From Colwellia sp. (GTDB taxonomy: Bacteria; Pseudomonadota; Gammaproteobacteria; Enterobacterales; Alteromonadaceae), in contig JAPYOP010000049.1 of the NCBI GenBank assembly GCA_029938115.1, positions 1 to 32,765 on the forward strand: DNA of 32,765 bases, in the 5' to 3' direction. Of this stretch, positions 8,734 through 17,454 are shown piece by piece. Each line of letters opens with the position of its first letter. The first letter of the stretch is position 1. Below the pieces are notes generated by a model that was given only the letters and a program-made list of their open reading frames with translations, had not been told where the DNA came from and searched no databases. The position numbers and the translations under genes were made by a program.

Positions 8734-9572
8734 TGATTCTAGTAGTTGCGGCAAATGGTTTGGTAGGAAGCACATTCAGAAGATTGCTGGGAGATTCAGC
8801 ACAGTATCTAACGAGAAGTGACTGCGATTTTCGGGATACAGCTATGCTGCTGCATAAGCTTAAGCGGTCTAAATGCACAACTATCATCAACTGTGCAGCC
8901 ATAGTAAATTTTGAGGAAATAGAAAGTAGTCCATATAGATCGTTTCCAATCAATTGTTTGTTACCGTATGAATTATCCAGCTATTGTAAAGATAATGATT
9001 TGAAATATGTGCATATATCAACGGACCATTTTTTTGAAGACGCCTTAGATCTGCACGATGAAGGATCCAGTGTTTCGTTGCTAAACAAATATGCGGAGCA
9101 AAAATTTGTTGCTGAGAGTCTTATAATCAACACAAATAAAGACGCTTTGATAGTTAGAACAAGTATGCTCGGTTTCAAACCCGACAGGTCGCATACGCTC
9201 ATGCATTGGATCTTATCAACGTTAAAATATAAGTCAGAGATCCATGGTTTCGTTGATTCTATAACTTCTTCAATAGATGTGGACACGCTTTGTTTAATTA
9301 TCTTGCAGTTGTTGAAGGTCAATGAATCAGGGCTTTATAACATTGGATGTAATCATGCTTATTCTAAATATGAATTAATTAGACTATGTGCAGAAATGAC
9401 AGGGGCAACCTGCAATATATTGCCGAGCAAAGTAGGAGCTCTGAAGATATCGCGAAGTAAAAACTGTGGCCTAGATGTAAATAAAGTACAAGACGCATTA
9501 GGTGTTATTATGCCGGACTTGGAATCCTCCCTCAGTACACTAAAGATTAGAGATTATTATGAAAAACTATGA
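8733..9572 (+). CDS. RmlD-like NAD(P)-dependent sugar reductase/epimerase
   Basis: A 279-residue extended SDR resembling dTDP-4-dehydrorhamnose reductases. The cofactor motif is VAANGLVGSTF at the N-terminus; HISTDHFFED and NKYAEQK carry the catalytic Thr and the Tyr-xxx-Lys pair. No rmlA, rmlB or rmlC is present nearby, so a role in rhamnose synthesis is unlikely. Its place between the aminotransferase and the NeuB-like gene suggests it modifies an intermediate of that pathway. It overlaps the next gene by 14 bp. Confidence 0.7.
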   Translation: MILVVAANGLVGSTFRRLLGDSAQYLTRSDCDFRDTAMLLHKLKRSKCTTIINCAAIVNFEEIESSPYRSFPINCLLPYELSSYCKDNDLKYVHISTDHFFEDALDLHDEGSSVSLLNKYAEQKFVAESLIINTNKDALIVRTSMLGFKPDRSHTLMHWILSTLKYKSEIHGFVDSITSSIDVDTLCLIILQLLKVNESGLYNIGCNHAYSKYELIRLCAEMTGATCNILPSKVGALKISRSKNCGLDVNKVQDALGVIMPDLESSLSTLKIRDYYEKL

Positions 9573-10641
9573 CTATAATTTTAAGCTAGATGAATATACT
9601 GTTTCAGTGAACTCTCGACCATTTTTCATTGCGGACATTGCTGCAAATCACGATGGATCACTTGAGAGAGCAAAAGATCTGATTTATTTAGCAAAAGAGT
9701 CCGGCGCTGATGTTGCCAAATTCCAACACTTTAAATCGAAGGATATCGTAAGTGACATCGGATTCAGTAAGTTATCAAGTGAAAAAATGTCTCATCAGGC
9801 GACTTGGAAGAAAAGTGTTGCAGAGATCTATGATGATTACCATACCAAGAGAGAGTGGAATGATGAACTGATTAGCACCTGCATAGATGCGGGAATTCAA
9901 TTTATGACCACTCCCTACGATGTTAGTGCAATGGATTCTTTATTGGACCATGTGCATGCAATAAAAATTGGGTCAGGCGATATAACATATAAACCATTTT
10001 TGGCAAGCATCTCGAAGATGGGTAAACCAATACTATTAGCAACTGGTGCGAGTAACGTTGATGAAGTCATGTCTGCAGTAGACATAATCTTGGAACACAA
10101 CACAAGAGTATGCCTGATGCAGTGCAATACGAACTATACGGGCTCATTAGAGAATTATAAATATGTGAATTTGAAGGTACTAAAGACCTTTGCAAACATT
10201 TATCCAAACATGCCTCTAGGTTTATCGGACCACACTCCGGGGCATAGTGTCGTTTTAGGAGCAATAGCATATGGTGCCAATGTGATTGAAAAACATTTCA
10301 CAGACGATAACAACCGAGTAGGGCCTGATCATCATTTTGCCCTGAACGGTAAGGCGTGGCGAGCTATGGTCGATGCCTCGATGGAGCTATCTTATGCATT
10401 AGGGGATGGGATAAAGCGTATCGAAAAAAATGAAAAAGATACTGTCGTTGTTCAGAGGCGCGCTATAAGGGCTAAAGCTGATATAGAAATTGGTCAGATA
10501 ATTACAGAAAAAGACTTGGAGTGCTTAAGGCCATGCCCGTTAGGCTCTTTAACGCCCTTTGACTTAGAAGCTGTGATCGGTAAAGCTGCCCGAAGCAATA
10601 TTCGAAAAGGTGAAGATATCAAGCCGAGTCTTATTAAATGA
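9559..10641 (+). CDS. N-acetylneuraminate/pseudaminate synthase-family protein (NeuB/PseI-like)
   Basis: 360 aa. The N-terminal TIM-barrel NeuB domain is visible (IADIAANHDGSLERAK, GADVAKFQHF, FMTTPYD, KIGSGDITY, CNTNYTGS, GLSDHTPG, VIEKHFTDD) and a C-terminal antifreeze-like SAF domain follows (AIRAKADIEIGQIITEKDL to IRKGEDI). The family condenses phosphoenolpyruvate with a 6-carbon amino sugar to make a nine-carbon 2-keto acid. It is the best evidence that this block makes a sialic-acid-like monosaccharide. Which one (pseudaminic, legionaminic or other) cannot be said; no PseG/NeuC or PseH-like gene accompanies it. Confidence 0.85.
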   Translation: MKNYDYNFKLDEYTVSVNSRPFFIADIAANHDGSLERAKDLIYLAKESGADVAKFQHFKSKDIVSDIGFSKLSSEKMSHQATWKKSVAEIYDDYHTKREWNDELISTCIDAGIQFMTTPYDVSAMDSLLDHVHAIKIGSGDITYKPFLASISKMGKPILLATGASNVDEVMSAVDIILEHNTRVCLMQCNTNYTGSLENYKYVNLKVLKTFANIYPNMPLGLSDHTPGHSVVLGAIAYGANVIEKHFTDDNNRVGPDHHFALNGKAWRAMVDASMELSYALGDGIKRIEKNEKDTVVVQRRAIRAKADIEIGQIITEKDLECLRPCPLGSLTPFDLEAVIGKAARSNIRKGEDIKPSLIK

Positions 10642-11276
10642 CAATATTGATTATTTGTCCGGCATTTAATGAGGCTGATAATATTGGAAAGGTAATAACT
10701 AGGTATAAGAACTTACCTGACACGAGTATGTTAGTAATAGATGATGGATCGGCAGACAATACAAGTCTCGTATGCGGCCAACATGGAGTTAATGTAATTC
10801 GTCATGATGAGAACTTAGGTTATGAAAAGGCCCTACAAACCGGCATCGATTACTTTTTGAAAAGTACGTTTGACCATTACGTAATAACCGATGCGGACAA
10901 TGAGATATATGTTAACAATATAATTTTAGAATTGCGTAATTATGGTTGCCATGAGCAGTATGTGTTAATTGGCCAGCGTAAACATAAAAATAGATTAATT
11001 GAATATATACTTTCGGTTTTTACGAGTTATCGGTACAACATTAATGATATTTTTTGTGGTTCTAAATCGATCAGCAAAAATATTCTTAAAAAACATGATA
11101 TAAATGACGTTACCAAAAACGTGTTTACATATTTTGTAATTAAAAAAATAAATAATCGAGAGATTATAAAAAACATCCCCGTTGGGGGTGAAAAGCGTAA
11201 TGGAAATTCAAGATTTGGCAATGGCTTTCAATCGGAATTTATTTTGCTTAAGGCCTTTTTAAAAAATTATGTATAA
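10638..11276 (+). CDS. Glycosyltransferase family 2 (DPM synthase-like)
   Basis: A 212-residue GT-A glycosyltransferase. It starts TILIICPAFNEADNIGKVI, has LVIDDGSADNTS for nucleotide binding and ITDADNE as the DxD-type metal site near residue 82. It is shorter than typical GT2 proteins and lacks C-terminal membrane helices, as in soluble dolichol-phosphate-mannose synthase-like members. The donor and acceptor sugars are unknown. It overlaps both neighbours (4 and 8 bp). Confidence 0.8.
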   Translation: MTILIICPAFNEADNIGKVITRYKNLPDTSMLVIDDGSADNTSLVCGQHGVNVIRHDENLGYEKALQTGIDYFLKSTFDHYVITDADNEIYVNNIILELRNYGCHEQYVLIGQRKHKNRLIEYILSVFTSYRYNINDIFCGSKSISKNILKKHDINDVTKNVFTYFVIKKINNREIIKNIPVGGEKRNGNSRFGNGFQSEFILLKAFLKNYV

Positions 11277-12840
11277 CTTCCTGATTCCTTACAAGCTTTC
11301 TTTTCTGTTTTTACTTATCCAGATACTTTTCATGTCTTTGATTGACCTGATGACCCTGTCAATTATTTATCAGCTTCTGACATTGCAAGACACAGTAAAT
11401 CTGTATTTCGTGATCTTTGAGCTTAGTAAGGATTTATATCTCTCAGTTTTTGTTCTAATCGTTGCTAGATTTTTCCTGAGTTTCTATCACTATTATTATA
11501 ATTATGAGCTAGTCAGGAAAGTCACAAATGACATGAAAATTTCGGCAATAGAAACATATCTACTATCGCAGTTTGAGTTATATCGCAACGTGGGCCCCTC
11601 AAGAAAGCTAAAGAATATAGTCAACGAAGCTAACAACGTAGTCACCAATTTTTTGCAATATGGAATTCAAGCTTGCGCGGAGTTGATTCCGATGGTGATA
11701 TTACTGACATATCTTTTCCTAAATATTAATCTCCAAATTAGTTATGTGATTGCTGCTATATCCCTAGTAATATATTTGTGTTTATATCTCTCAAAGAGGC
11801 GGCTGATGGATTATGGGGTACAAAGAGAAATTGTTGATGAGGAACAATTTCGATTTCTAAATTATATCTTCACATCAATTAAATTTATTATTGGAAACCA
11901 TTTGGAGCAGAGAGCACTCAAAGATTCACGGAAAATCATTGAGAAGTTTAGTTTTTTAGTTTCTAGGCAAAATATTTTTTATAATTTCCCCAAAATACTA
12001 ATTGAATCTTTTACATTTTTATTAATAGTATTATTGATTTACCTTAATTACATAGGATTCTTGAGTTTCGGAATTAATGAGGCAGCATTTTTGGGCCTGA
12101 TATGTATGCGAGTACTGCCCAGTGTTAACAAGATCAGTTTAGCCGTTCAAGCAGTGAGATTTTCCTTACCATCGATTAAGATAATGGATCAACTTCTGCG
12201 TCGACGCGAAGAACGGAAAATGGATTATATGGTCTGGGTTCAAAATAAAAAAAATCTGCTTGAAGTTCACTCGTTATCTTACCAATATGGCAAAGAAGCG
12301 GTCTTTACAGATCTCTCCTTTGAAATAGAAAGTGGAAGCAAAGTTCTTATCGAGGGCCCTTCAGGATCAGGTAAAACAACGCTGATTGACCTGCTTTCAG
12401 GATTGCTTGAAACAGAGCAAATAAGATATGCAAAAGACTACAATACCTTAAATGTTTTTTACTTAACGCAAACCACATTTTTGCCTTCTGGTCCGTTGGT
12501 GGATTATGTTGATTATGATTGCGTTGACTTTAGAAAGTACGTAAATCTCCTTAACCTCGAGAGTGTGCTCTTAGATGTGAATGACTTTCCAATCAACCTT
12601 GTTGTAAAGGAAAATGGTTCAAATTTGTCGGGTGGTCAGGCTCAAAGAATAAATATCCTGAAAGTATTGTGTGGTGATTATCAAGTGTTATTAATGGATG
12701 AGTCTACATCTGGCATTGATAGTCAGACTGTTGGTAATATTTATAATTATTTACTAGACACAGATAAAACAATAATTTGTGTCTCTCATGATAGCCATGT
12801 TAAATCCTACTTCAATAAAAAAATATGTTTAGAAAATTAG
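11269..12840 (+). CDS. ABC transporter, fused membrane and ATPase domains (probable lipid-linked glycan flippase, PglK/MsbA type)
   Basis: A 523-residue half-transporter. Residues about 1-310 contain several hydrophobic helices of an exporter-type transmembrane domain. The ATPase domain follows: Walker A GPSGSGKT (363-370), Q-loop FYLTQTTFLPSG, signature LSGGQ (453-457), Walker B VLLMDE (473-478) and switch His507 (VSHDS). All key ATPase residues are present. Similar fused exporters (PglK, MsbA) flip lipid-linked oligosaccharides. No Wzx is visible, so this is the best candidate for translocating the undecaprenyl-linked repeat unit. That role is inferred. It overlaps the next gene by 16 bp. 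Confidence 0.85.
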   Translation: MYNFLIPYKLSFLFLLIQILFMSLIDLMTLSIIYQLLTLQDTVNLYFVIFELSKDLYLSVFVLIVARFFLSFYHYYYNYELVRKVTNDMKISAIETYLLSQFELYRNVGPSRKLKNIVNEANNVVTNFLQYGIQACAELIPMVILLTYLFLNINLQISYVIAAISLVIYLCLYLSKRRLMDYGVQREIVDEEQFRFLNYIFTSIKFIIGNHLEQRALKDSRKIIEKFSFLVSRQNIFYNFPKILIESFTFLLIVLLIYLNYIGFLSFGINEAAFLGLICMRVLPSVNKISLAVQAVRFSLPSIKIMDQLLRRREERKMDYMVWVQNKKNLLEVHSLSYQYGKEAVFTDLSFEIESGSKVLIEGPSGSGKTTLIDLLSGLLETEQIRYAKDYNTLNVFYLTQTTFLPSGPLVDYVDYDCVDFRKYVNLLNLESVLLDVNDFPINLVVKENGSNLSGGQAQRINILKVLCGDYQVLLMDESTSGIDSQTVGNIYNYLLDTDKTIICVSHDSHVKSYFNKKICLEN

Positions 12841-13760
12841 CAAAAGCCTTTATAAATATATCTGGGGCGAATTTAGACAGACCTTGTTTTGGCGATGTGT
12901 GGGTTTTGGGCAATGGAGAAACGCTTAAAAAACTAAATATTAGCAAGTTTAAAGATATTTTGAAGACATGCAATGATCCTATTCTTGCATGCTGCAATGG
13001 TTTTTTTTATAAAAACGATTTTGTTGAGCTTTTCAACGAAAAAAATATTCATTTTTTCGTTTCTGACCCATATATTTTGGACTATCTCAGATATTTAATT
13101 GGTGTACAAAAGACGCAGTTTATTATTGGAGATCTCGAGGTTAATGACAATTATGTATCACAGGCGATCGCTTCAATATGGGGGGACGATCTGCCTGTAC
13201 AAGCGAAGGCAAGTCTTTACTTTGATATATATTCGATTCACAATGCTCTGAAGCGGCCGTCTATCACTTGGAATGTTCCTTATACATGGGCTGCTGTATT
13301 GAGATTGCTTTCGGTAAAAAAAATAACGTATATCTCTCCTTATGCACTACCAAGTGAGGCTTTATTACTTAAAAAAGTATTGAGTCAGTTCTTTCCCAAA
13401 AAGATATTGCGGCTTGTTAATCCGATTGGCCCAGCAATACTCAACATCGCGATCATAAAGTTTTTGGATAGCAAGAGTAAAAGTGTGAATATTCTTGGGC
13501 ATAATGACAATCTCAATTTTAGAGATTTTGACTTAACGGCTAACAGTTTTAGGTTGAAGTACGATTACTGGTGGACGAATAGAAATACCTTCTATCTGAG
13601 AACCGATTCGTTCTATGAGTACATTGATATCATGCTTAATAACATGGGCGTGGAGAAGATTTTACAGTCGCGGTTTGATCAAAAATTGGCGTATTTCTCA
13701 AAATCCCATCTTCACTTTTACTGCCATAGTTCTAAATACAGAGATCTTCTTGATGAGTAA
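12825..13760 (+). CDS. Putative surface-carbohydrate protein with GNG motif (DUF115/GT42-like fold suspected)
   Basis: Not confidently recognised, 311 aa, no signal peptide or clear membrane helix. The N-terminal stretch DVWVLGNGETLKKLNIS resembles the GNGxSL motif of DUF115/MptE-like proteins and GT42 sialyltransferases. A second conserved-looking block, NPIGPAILNIAIIKF followed by VNILGHNDN, resembles the later motif of those proteins (small residues then a strand ending G-x-D). It lies a few genes after a NeuB-like synthase, so transfer of an acidic nine-carbon sugar is conceivable. This is inference from two short motifs. It overlaps the next gene by 8 bp. Confidence 0.55.
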   Translation: MFRKLAKAFINISGANLDRPCFGDVWVLGNGETLKKLNISKFKDILKTCNDPILACCNGFFYKNDFVELFNEKNIHFFVSDPYILDYLRYLIGVQKTQFIIGDLEVNDNYVSQAIASIWGDDLPVQAKASLYFDIYSIHNALKRPSITWNVPYTWAAVLRLLSVKKITYISPYALPSEALLLKKVLSQFFPKKILRLVNPIGPAILNIAIIKFLDSKSKSVNILGHNDNLNFRDFDLTANSFRLKYDYWWTNRNTFYLRTDSFYEYIDIMLNNMGVEKILQSRFDQKLAYFSKSHLHFYCHSSKYRDLLDE

Positions 13761-15045
13761 TATCAATTTACAGCGCCTGCTGGTTAGGAATACAATAGGT
13801 AGAGTGCATATAAATAATGAGTTAGGTGTAAAAATTAGTAACGATAGTATAGTATTTAAATCGCGCTCTATAATATTTTTAAAGTGTATTTTAATTCTAG
13901 TTGATGTTATCAACGTTTATAAAATTTTCAATGTATTCGTCAAGCCAATAGTGTTTTTCAAGCACTCTCCTCTGCAGTTTTTAGATGATTATAAAACGGA
14001 CGATGTCTTTTTATTTTCCAGAGTTAACCATGACCGAACTTCACATGTATTAAAGGAATTTATAGATCAGAACACTATTAATTACTTTATAATTCACCTT
14101 GCTATTAAGTGCATAGCACGTCTCTCACATGTGGTCTCAAATAGGACAATGGAAAATATTCTAAGGCGAGAGAATGTTTTTAATATTAATTTATATAACA
14201 ACGCTAGATATCAAATAGCGACTACATATCTTAAATACTATTTATTTTTGTGTATAACTTTTCTTCTTAAAAACAAAAAAATAGTCATCAGAGAGGAGGC
14301 CCACTACCAACATTCCTTTTTATTAAATCGCTGGTTTAAAGAGAAAAATATACATGTGTGTGAGCCTCAACATGGTCTGATATACAAAGGGCATGATGCA
14401 TACAACTTTTCGGTTGCTGAGTTTCAAAGCGGAATAGCTAACTATTTGCCTGATGTTATTTTCATATTTGGCAACTATTGGGCTGATAAATTTAACTCCC
14501 CAGCAGTAAGGGTAGTCTTAGGCCAAGAGTCAGCACATAGAAATAAGTACCGAGCTGAGTCTGATTCAAATGGTAAACAAGTATTGATCATTTCAGACGG
14601 GCTTAATTTTGAATTTTTTCTTAACTTGGCCTTAAATATTCGATCCGTTGTGGGTAACGAGTATTCTGTGATGTTGAGGCCTCATCCTTTAGAGCGCCAA
14701 AATCTACTCGAGTCATCCATTGTGATCGCAGATAGAGATAGCATCATCATAGATCGTGGCGAGTTAGCTGAATCATTGTCAAGTTGTGAATATGTTATAT
14801 CGGAAATGTCTACGGTATTGTACGAGAGTCTGTCTTTTGGGTGTACCATATTGATGATAAAAAGCGACGTTTCTGATTTTGTCTTTGGGTTGGTTGAGTC
14901 AGATGTTTTGCATGTGGTGGATCATGTGATGCTTGTAGATTTTAGAAGCATAATCGATTCTGATCCGTTAGAAGTTTACACCCCTGGTTTTACTCGCTCA
15001 TATAAGAATTACTTAAAGGATAATATATATGTACGGAATTCTTGA
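13753..15045 (+). CDS. Putative GT-B-like surface polysaccharide glycosyltransferase
   Basis: About 430 aa, starting at ATG 13753 (MSNINLQRLL), which gives the short overlap typical of this operon; upstream in-frame codons to 13615 lie inside the previous gene. The C-terminal half resembles GT-B polysaccharide transferases: EPQHGLIYKGHDAY, VMLRPHPLERQ and the donor-site-like CEYVISEMSTVLYESLSFG. The RPHP and Ser/Thr-x-x-x-E-S patterns recall CDP-glycerol transferase and polysialyltransferase-like proteins. The N-terminal 100 residues are hydrophobic in part. The substrate is unknown. It overlaps hisH by 17 bp. Confidence 0.6.
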   Translation: MSNINLQRLLVRNTIGRVHINNELGVKISNDSIVFKSRSIIFLKCILILVDVINVYKIFNVFVKPIVFFKHSPLQFLDDYKTDDVFLFSRVNHDRTSHVLKEFIDQNTINYFIIHLAIKCIARLSHVVSNRTMENILRRENVFNINLYNNARYQIATTYLKYYLFLCITFLLKNKKIVIREEAHYQHSFLLNRWFKEKNIHVCEPQHGLIYKGHDAYNFSVAEFQSGIANYLPDVIFIFGNYWADKFNSPAVRVVLGQESAHRNKYRAESDSNGKQVLIISDGLNFEFFLNLALNIRSVVGNEYSVMLRPHPLERQNLLESSIVIADRDSIIIDRGELAESLSSCEYVISEMSTVLYESLSFGCTILMIKSDVSDFVFGLVESDVLHVVDHVMLVDFRSIIDSDPLEVYTPGFTRSYKNYLKDNIYVRNS

Positions 15046-15637
15046 TTACGGCGCTGGCAATATTTCATCTGTAAAAAACATGTTGAGATACTGCGGATTG
15101 GAGTCAAGAGTAATTTCTACCAGAGCTGATCTTGACAGGGTTAAAGCTATCATTATACCGGGGGTAGGGCATTTCGAATTTGCGATTTCTAACATTAGAA
15201 ACCTTGATTTTTTCGATGACTTAATGGTTGCTATTTGTAAGAATAAAATACCTACACTAGGCATTTGCTTAGGAATGCATTTATTTGCGAACTTTAGTGA
15301 AGAAGGTATGTGTCCCGGATTAGGTCTGATTAACGGGACTATACGAAAGTTTCCTTTTGATGAAAGCCACCTTCCACATCTTGGCTGGAATCATATCAAA
15401 TCAGATGATTCTGATTTGTTTCCATATATAAAAAATCGTTTTTATTTCGTTCATAATTATTATTTGGATTGCCACGACGAGTCTATTGTTTTATCCAGGA
15501 CGACTTTCATTGATAGGTCATTCGTAAGTGCCTTCAGATCAGAAAATATAATTGGCCTTCAGTTTCATCCTGAAAAAAGTCATAGATATGGTGCGAGTTT
15601 TTTCAAGGCATTTCATGAGAAATACGTAAATGGTTAG
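15029..15637 (+). CDS. hisH: HisH-type glutamine amidotransferase subunit (polysaccharide paralogue)
   Basis: A 202-residue class-I glutaminase that releases ammonia from glutamine and passes it to its HisF partner. The catalytic triad is present: Cys80 in GICLGMHL, His180 and Glu182 in LQFHPEKS; the N-terminal GILDYGAGNISSV is the family signature. A ribosome site AAGGA lies about 10 bp upstream. Placement with a hisF and wbpG homologue inside a polysaccharide locus, without other his genes, marks it as the HisH2-type paralogue that supplies ammonia for sugar amidination rather than for histidine synthesis. Confidence 0.88.
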   Translation: MYGILDYGAGNISSVKNMLRYCGLESRVISTRADLDRVKAIIIPGVGHFEFAISNIRNLDFFDDLMVAICKNKIPTLGICLGMHLFANFSEEGMCPGLGLINGTIRKFPFDESHLPHLGWNHIKSDDSDLFPYIKNRFYFVHNYYLDCHDESIVLSRTTFIDRSFVSAFRSENIIGLQFHPEKSHRYGASFFKAFHEKYVNG

Positions 15638-16373
15638 ATTAGTCCCCATTCTTATTATAAAAGATCGTCGATTGGTAAAGGGAATTAACTTCAAAGATCA
15701 CAAATACTTTGGCTGCCCATTAAACATCGTCAAGATCTTCAACGAAAAAGAAGTCGATGAGTTAATAATTATTGATATTTCTGAAAAGACGATAGATTTC
15801 GACTTTTTAGCAGACATCGCTTCAGAGTGCTTTATTCCAGTGACTTATGGAGGTTCCGTCAAAAATATGGATGAAGTATCTGAGCTATTTAGGATCGGTA
15901 TAGAAAGGATATCTTTTTCTAATTCTTTTTTTAACAATTTGGATCTCATCAGAGCGACCGCTGTAAAACATGGAGCTCAGTCTGTAGTAGTTACTCTTGA
16001 CTTTAAGCGATCGTTTTTCGGAGGGTACCAATTATATGACTTCCGTAAAAAAACATCTCAAAAAATGAAGATTGATGATGTTTTTGCGATTTTGAATAGC
16101 CTCGATATTTGTGAAGTGTTGGTTCAATCGGTATCTCATGAAAGTAAATTTTGTGGCGTAGACACTGACCTTATCACCTTAACTAAACGATTTTATAAAA
16201 AACGATTCATTTACGCAGGTGGCATATCGTCTTTAGATGATATACGGAAATATTTTTCACAGCATGGTAACTCTCTTGCTGTAGGCTCCTTTTTCATGAT
16301 GAAGGAGACGCATAGGGCTGCAATGATAAGTTACCCTGGATATGATTTATTGGAGGCTTATGAAGCTGATTAA
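15630..16373 (+). CDS. hisF: HisF-type ammonia-channelling subunit (polysaccharide paralogue)
   Basis: A 247-residue (beta/alpha)8 barrel of the HisF family. In true HisF the N-terminus reads CLDVKDGR and its first Asp (Asp11 in Thermotoga) is essential for cyclase activity. Here the aligned stretch is ILIIKDRRLVKG, with Ile9 in place of that Asp. The second catalytic Asp equivalent is kept (VTLDFKR). GGS (VTYGGSVKN) and GGI (YAGGISS) phosphate loops are present. The loss fits HisF2-type proteins that carry ammonia to WbpG without making imidazole glycerol phosphate. It overlaps hisH by 8 bp and the next gene by 14 bp. Confidence 0.86.
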   Translation: MVRLVPILIIKDRRLVKGINFKDHKYFGCPLNIVKIFNEKEVDELIIIDISEKTIDFDFLADIASECFIPVTYGGSVKNMDEVSELFRIGIERISFSNSFFNNLDLIRATAVKHGAQSVVVTLDFKRSFFGGYQLYDFRKKTSQKMKIDDVFAILNSLDICEVLVQSVSHESKFCGVDTDLITLTKRFYKKRFIYAGGISSLDDIRKYFSQHGNSLAVGSFFMMKETHRAAMISYPGYDLLEAYEAD

Positions 16374-17454
16374 ATGTAACAGATGTTTTATGGACTCTAC
16401 CGCAGTCCCCTTTGTTTTAATAGAAGAGGGCTGTAATTATTGCGAGGATTTTCTTGGGCTTGAATTCAAGAATGTCGAAAGAAAAAGTGAGCTGGATGAT
16501 TTTGTTAAAACGATAAAATCTGCGGGCTCTAATAAGCAATATGATTGCATAGTCGGAGTTTCTGGCGGTGTGGACAGTTCTTATGTATTAGTTAAAGCCG
16601 TACAGCTAGGCCTGAGGCCTCTTGTTGTACATATGGATAATTGCTGGAATAGCGAGCTCGCGCAAAACAACATCAATCATCTGGTAGAAAAGCTAGATGT
16701 AGAGCTGTACACCCATGTTATTGATTGGGCTGAATATAAGCTATTAATGCAAGCCTTCTTTGATGCGGATGTTATTGATGTGGAAATGCTTTACGACAAC
16801 GCTATGTTATCAATCAATTTCAATTTGGCACGGAAGTATGGCATCAAATACATTCTGTCAGGAGAGAACATTTCTACCGAAGGCGTAAGAATGCCTCAAA
16901 ATTGGAATTGGTGGAAAATGGATGATAAAAATATTCGTGATATAGCATCAAAAAAAGGTGTTCGAAAGTTTGTCTCTTTTCCGCTATACACCTTTTGGCA
17001 GTCTCTAATGGATAGATTTATATATAGAATTAAATGGACATCAATTCTTGATCTAATTCATTATGATAAAGAAGAGGTGCTGCTGTTCTTAGAGAAAAAT
17101 TATTCATATAAACGCTACCCCTACAAACATTATGAATCTATTTTTACTCGCTTCTATCAAGGTTTTATACTTCCAAAAAAGTTTAATGTTGATAAACGTA
17201 AAATGCACATTTCAACTCTATACTTGTCCGGGCAGGTCTCTAGGTCGGAAGCTCACGAGCTCCTGAAATCTGACAGGTACCCTTCAGAGACTGATTTCAA
17301 AGCTGACTATGCATTCTTTTTGAAAAAAATGAATTGGACTGAGAGTGATCTCAATATCTACTTAGCTAGACCAGAGATTAGTCATAACAAATATAAGTCG
17401 TATCTACCGTTAAAGATATTCTTGGTTGGTTTATACAGAAAATTTATTAGATGA
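16360..17454 (+). CDS. wbpG: N-acetyl sugar amidotransferase (WbpG/PseA family)
   Basis: ATP-dependent amidotransferase of about 364 aa. The adenylating PP-loop is VSGGVDSSY, and two CxxC pairs (CNRC at residues 6-9 and CNYC near 25-28) form a probable zinc site. In Pseudomonas aeruginosa O5, WbpG with HisH2 and HisF2 converts an acetamido to an acetamidino group; PseA does the same on pseudaminic acid. Start 16360 is preferred over 16342 because TGGAGG lies just upstream and MKLIKCNRC is the usual N-terminus. The target here could be the WbpABDE diacetamido-uronic acid or the nonulosonic acid; the sequence does not decide. Confidence 0.85.
   Translation: MKLIKCNRCFMDSTAVPFVLIEEGCNYCEDFLGLEFKNVERKSELDDFVKTIKSAGSNKQYDCIVGVSGGVDSSYVLVKAVQLGLRPLVVHMDNCWNSELAQNNINHLVEKLDVELYTHVIDWAEYKLLMQAFFDADVIDVEMLYDNAMLSINFNLARKYGIKYILSGENISTEGVRMPQNWNWWKMDDKNIRDIASKKGVRKFVSFPLYTFWQSLMDRFIYRIKWTSILDLIHYDKEEVLLFLEKNYSYKRYPYKHYESIFTRFYQGFILPKKFNVDKRKMHISTLYLSGQVSRSEAHELLKSDRYPSETDFKADYAFFLKKMNWTESDLNIYLARPEISHNKYKSYLPLKIFLVGLYRKFIR

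Noticed and set aside
8733..9572. RmlD-like gene as true dTDP-rhamnose synthesis
   Set aside because: rmlA, rmlB and rmlC are absent and the gene lies between an aminotransferase and a NeuB-like synthase.
15029..16373. hisH and hisF as part of a histidine biosynthesis operon
   Set aside because: No other his gene is present, HisF lacks the key Asp, and wbpG follows immediately.
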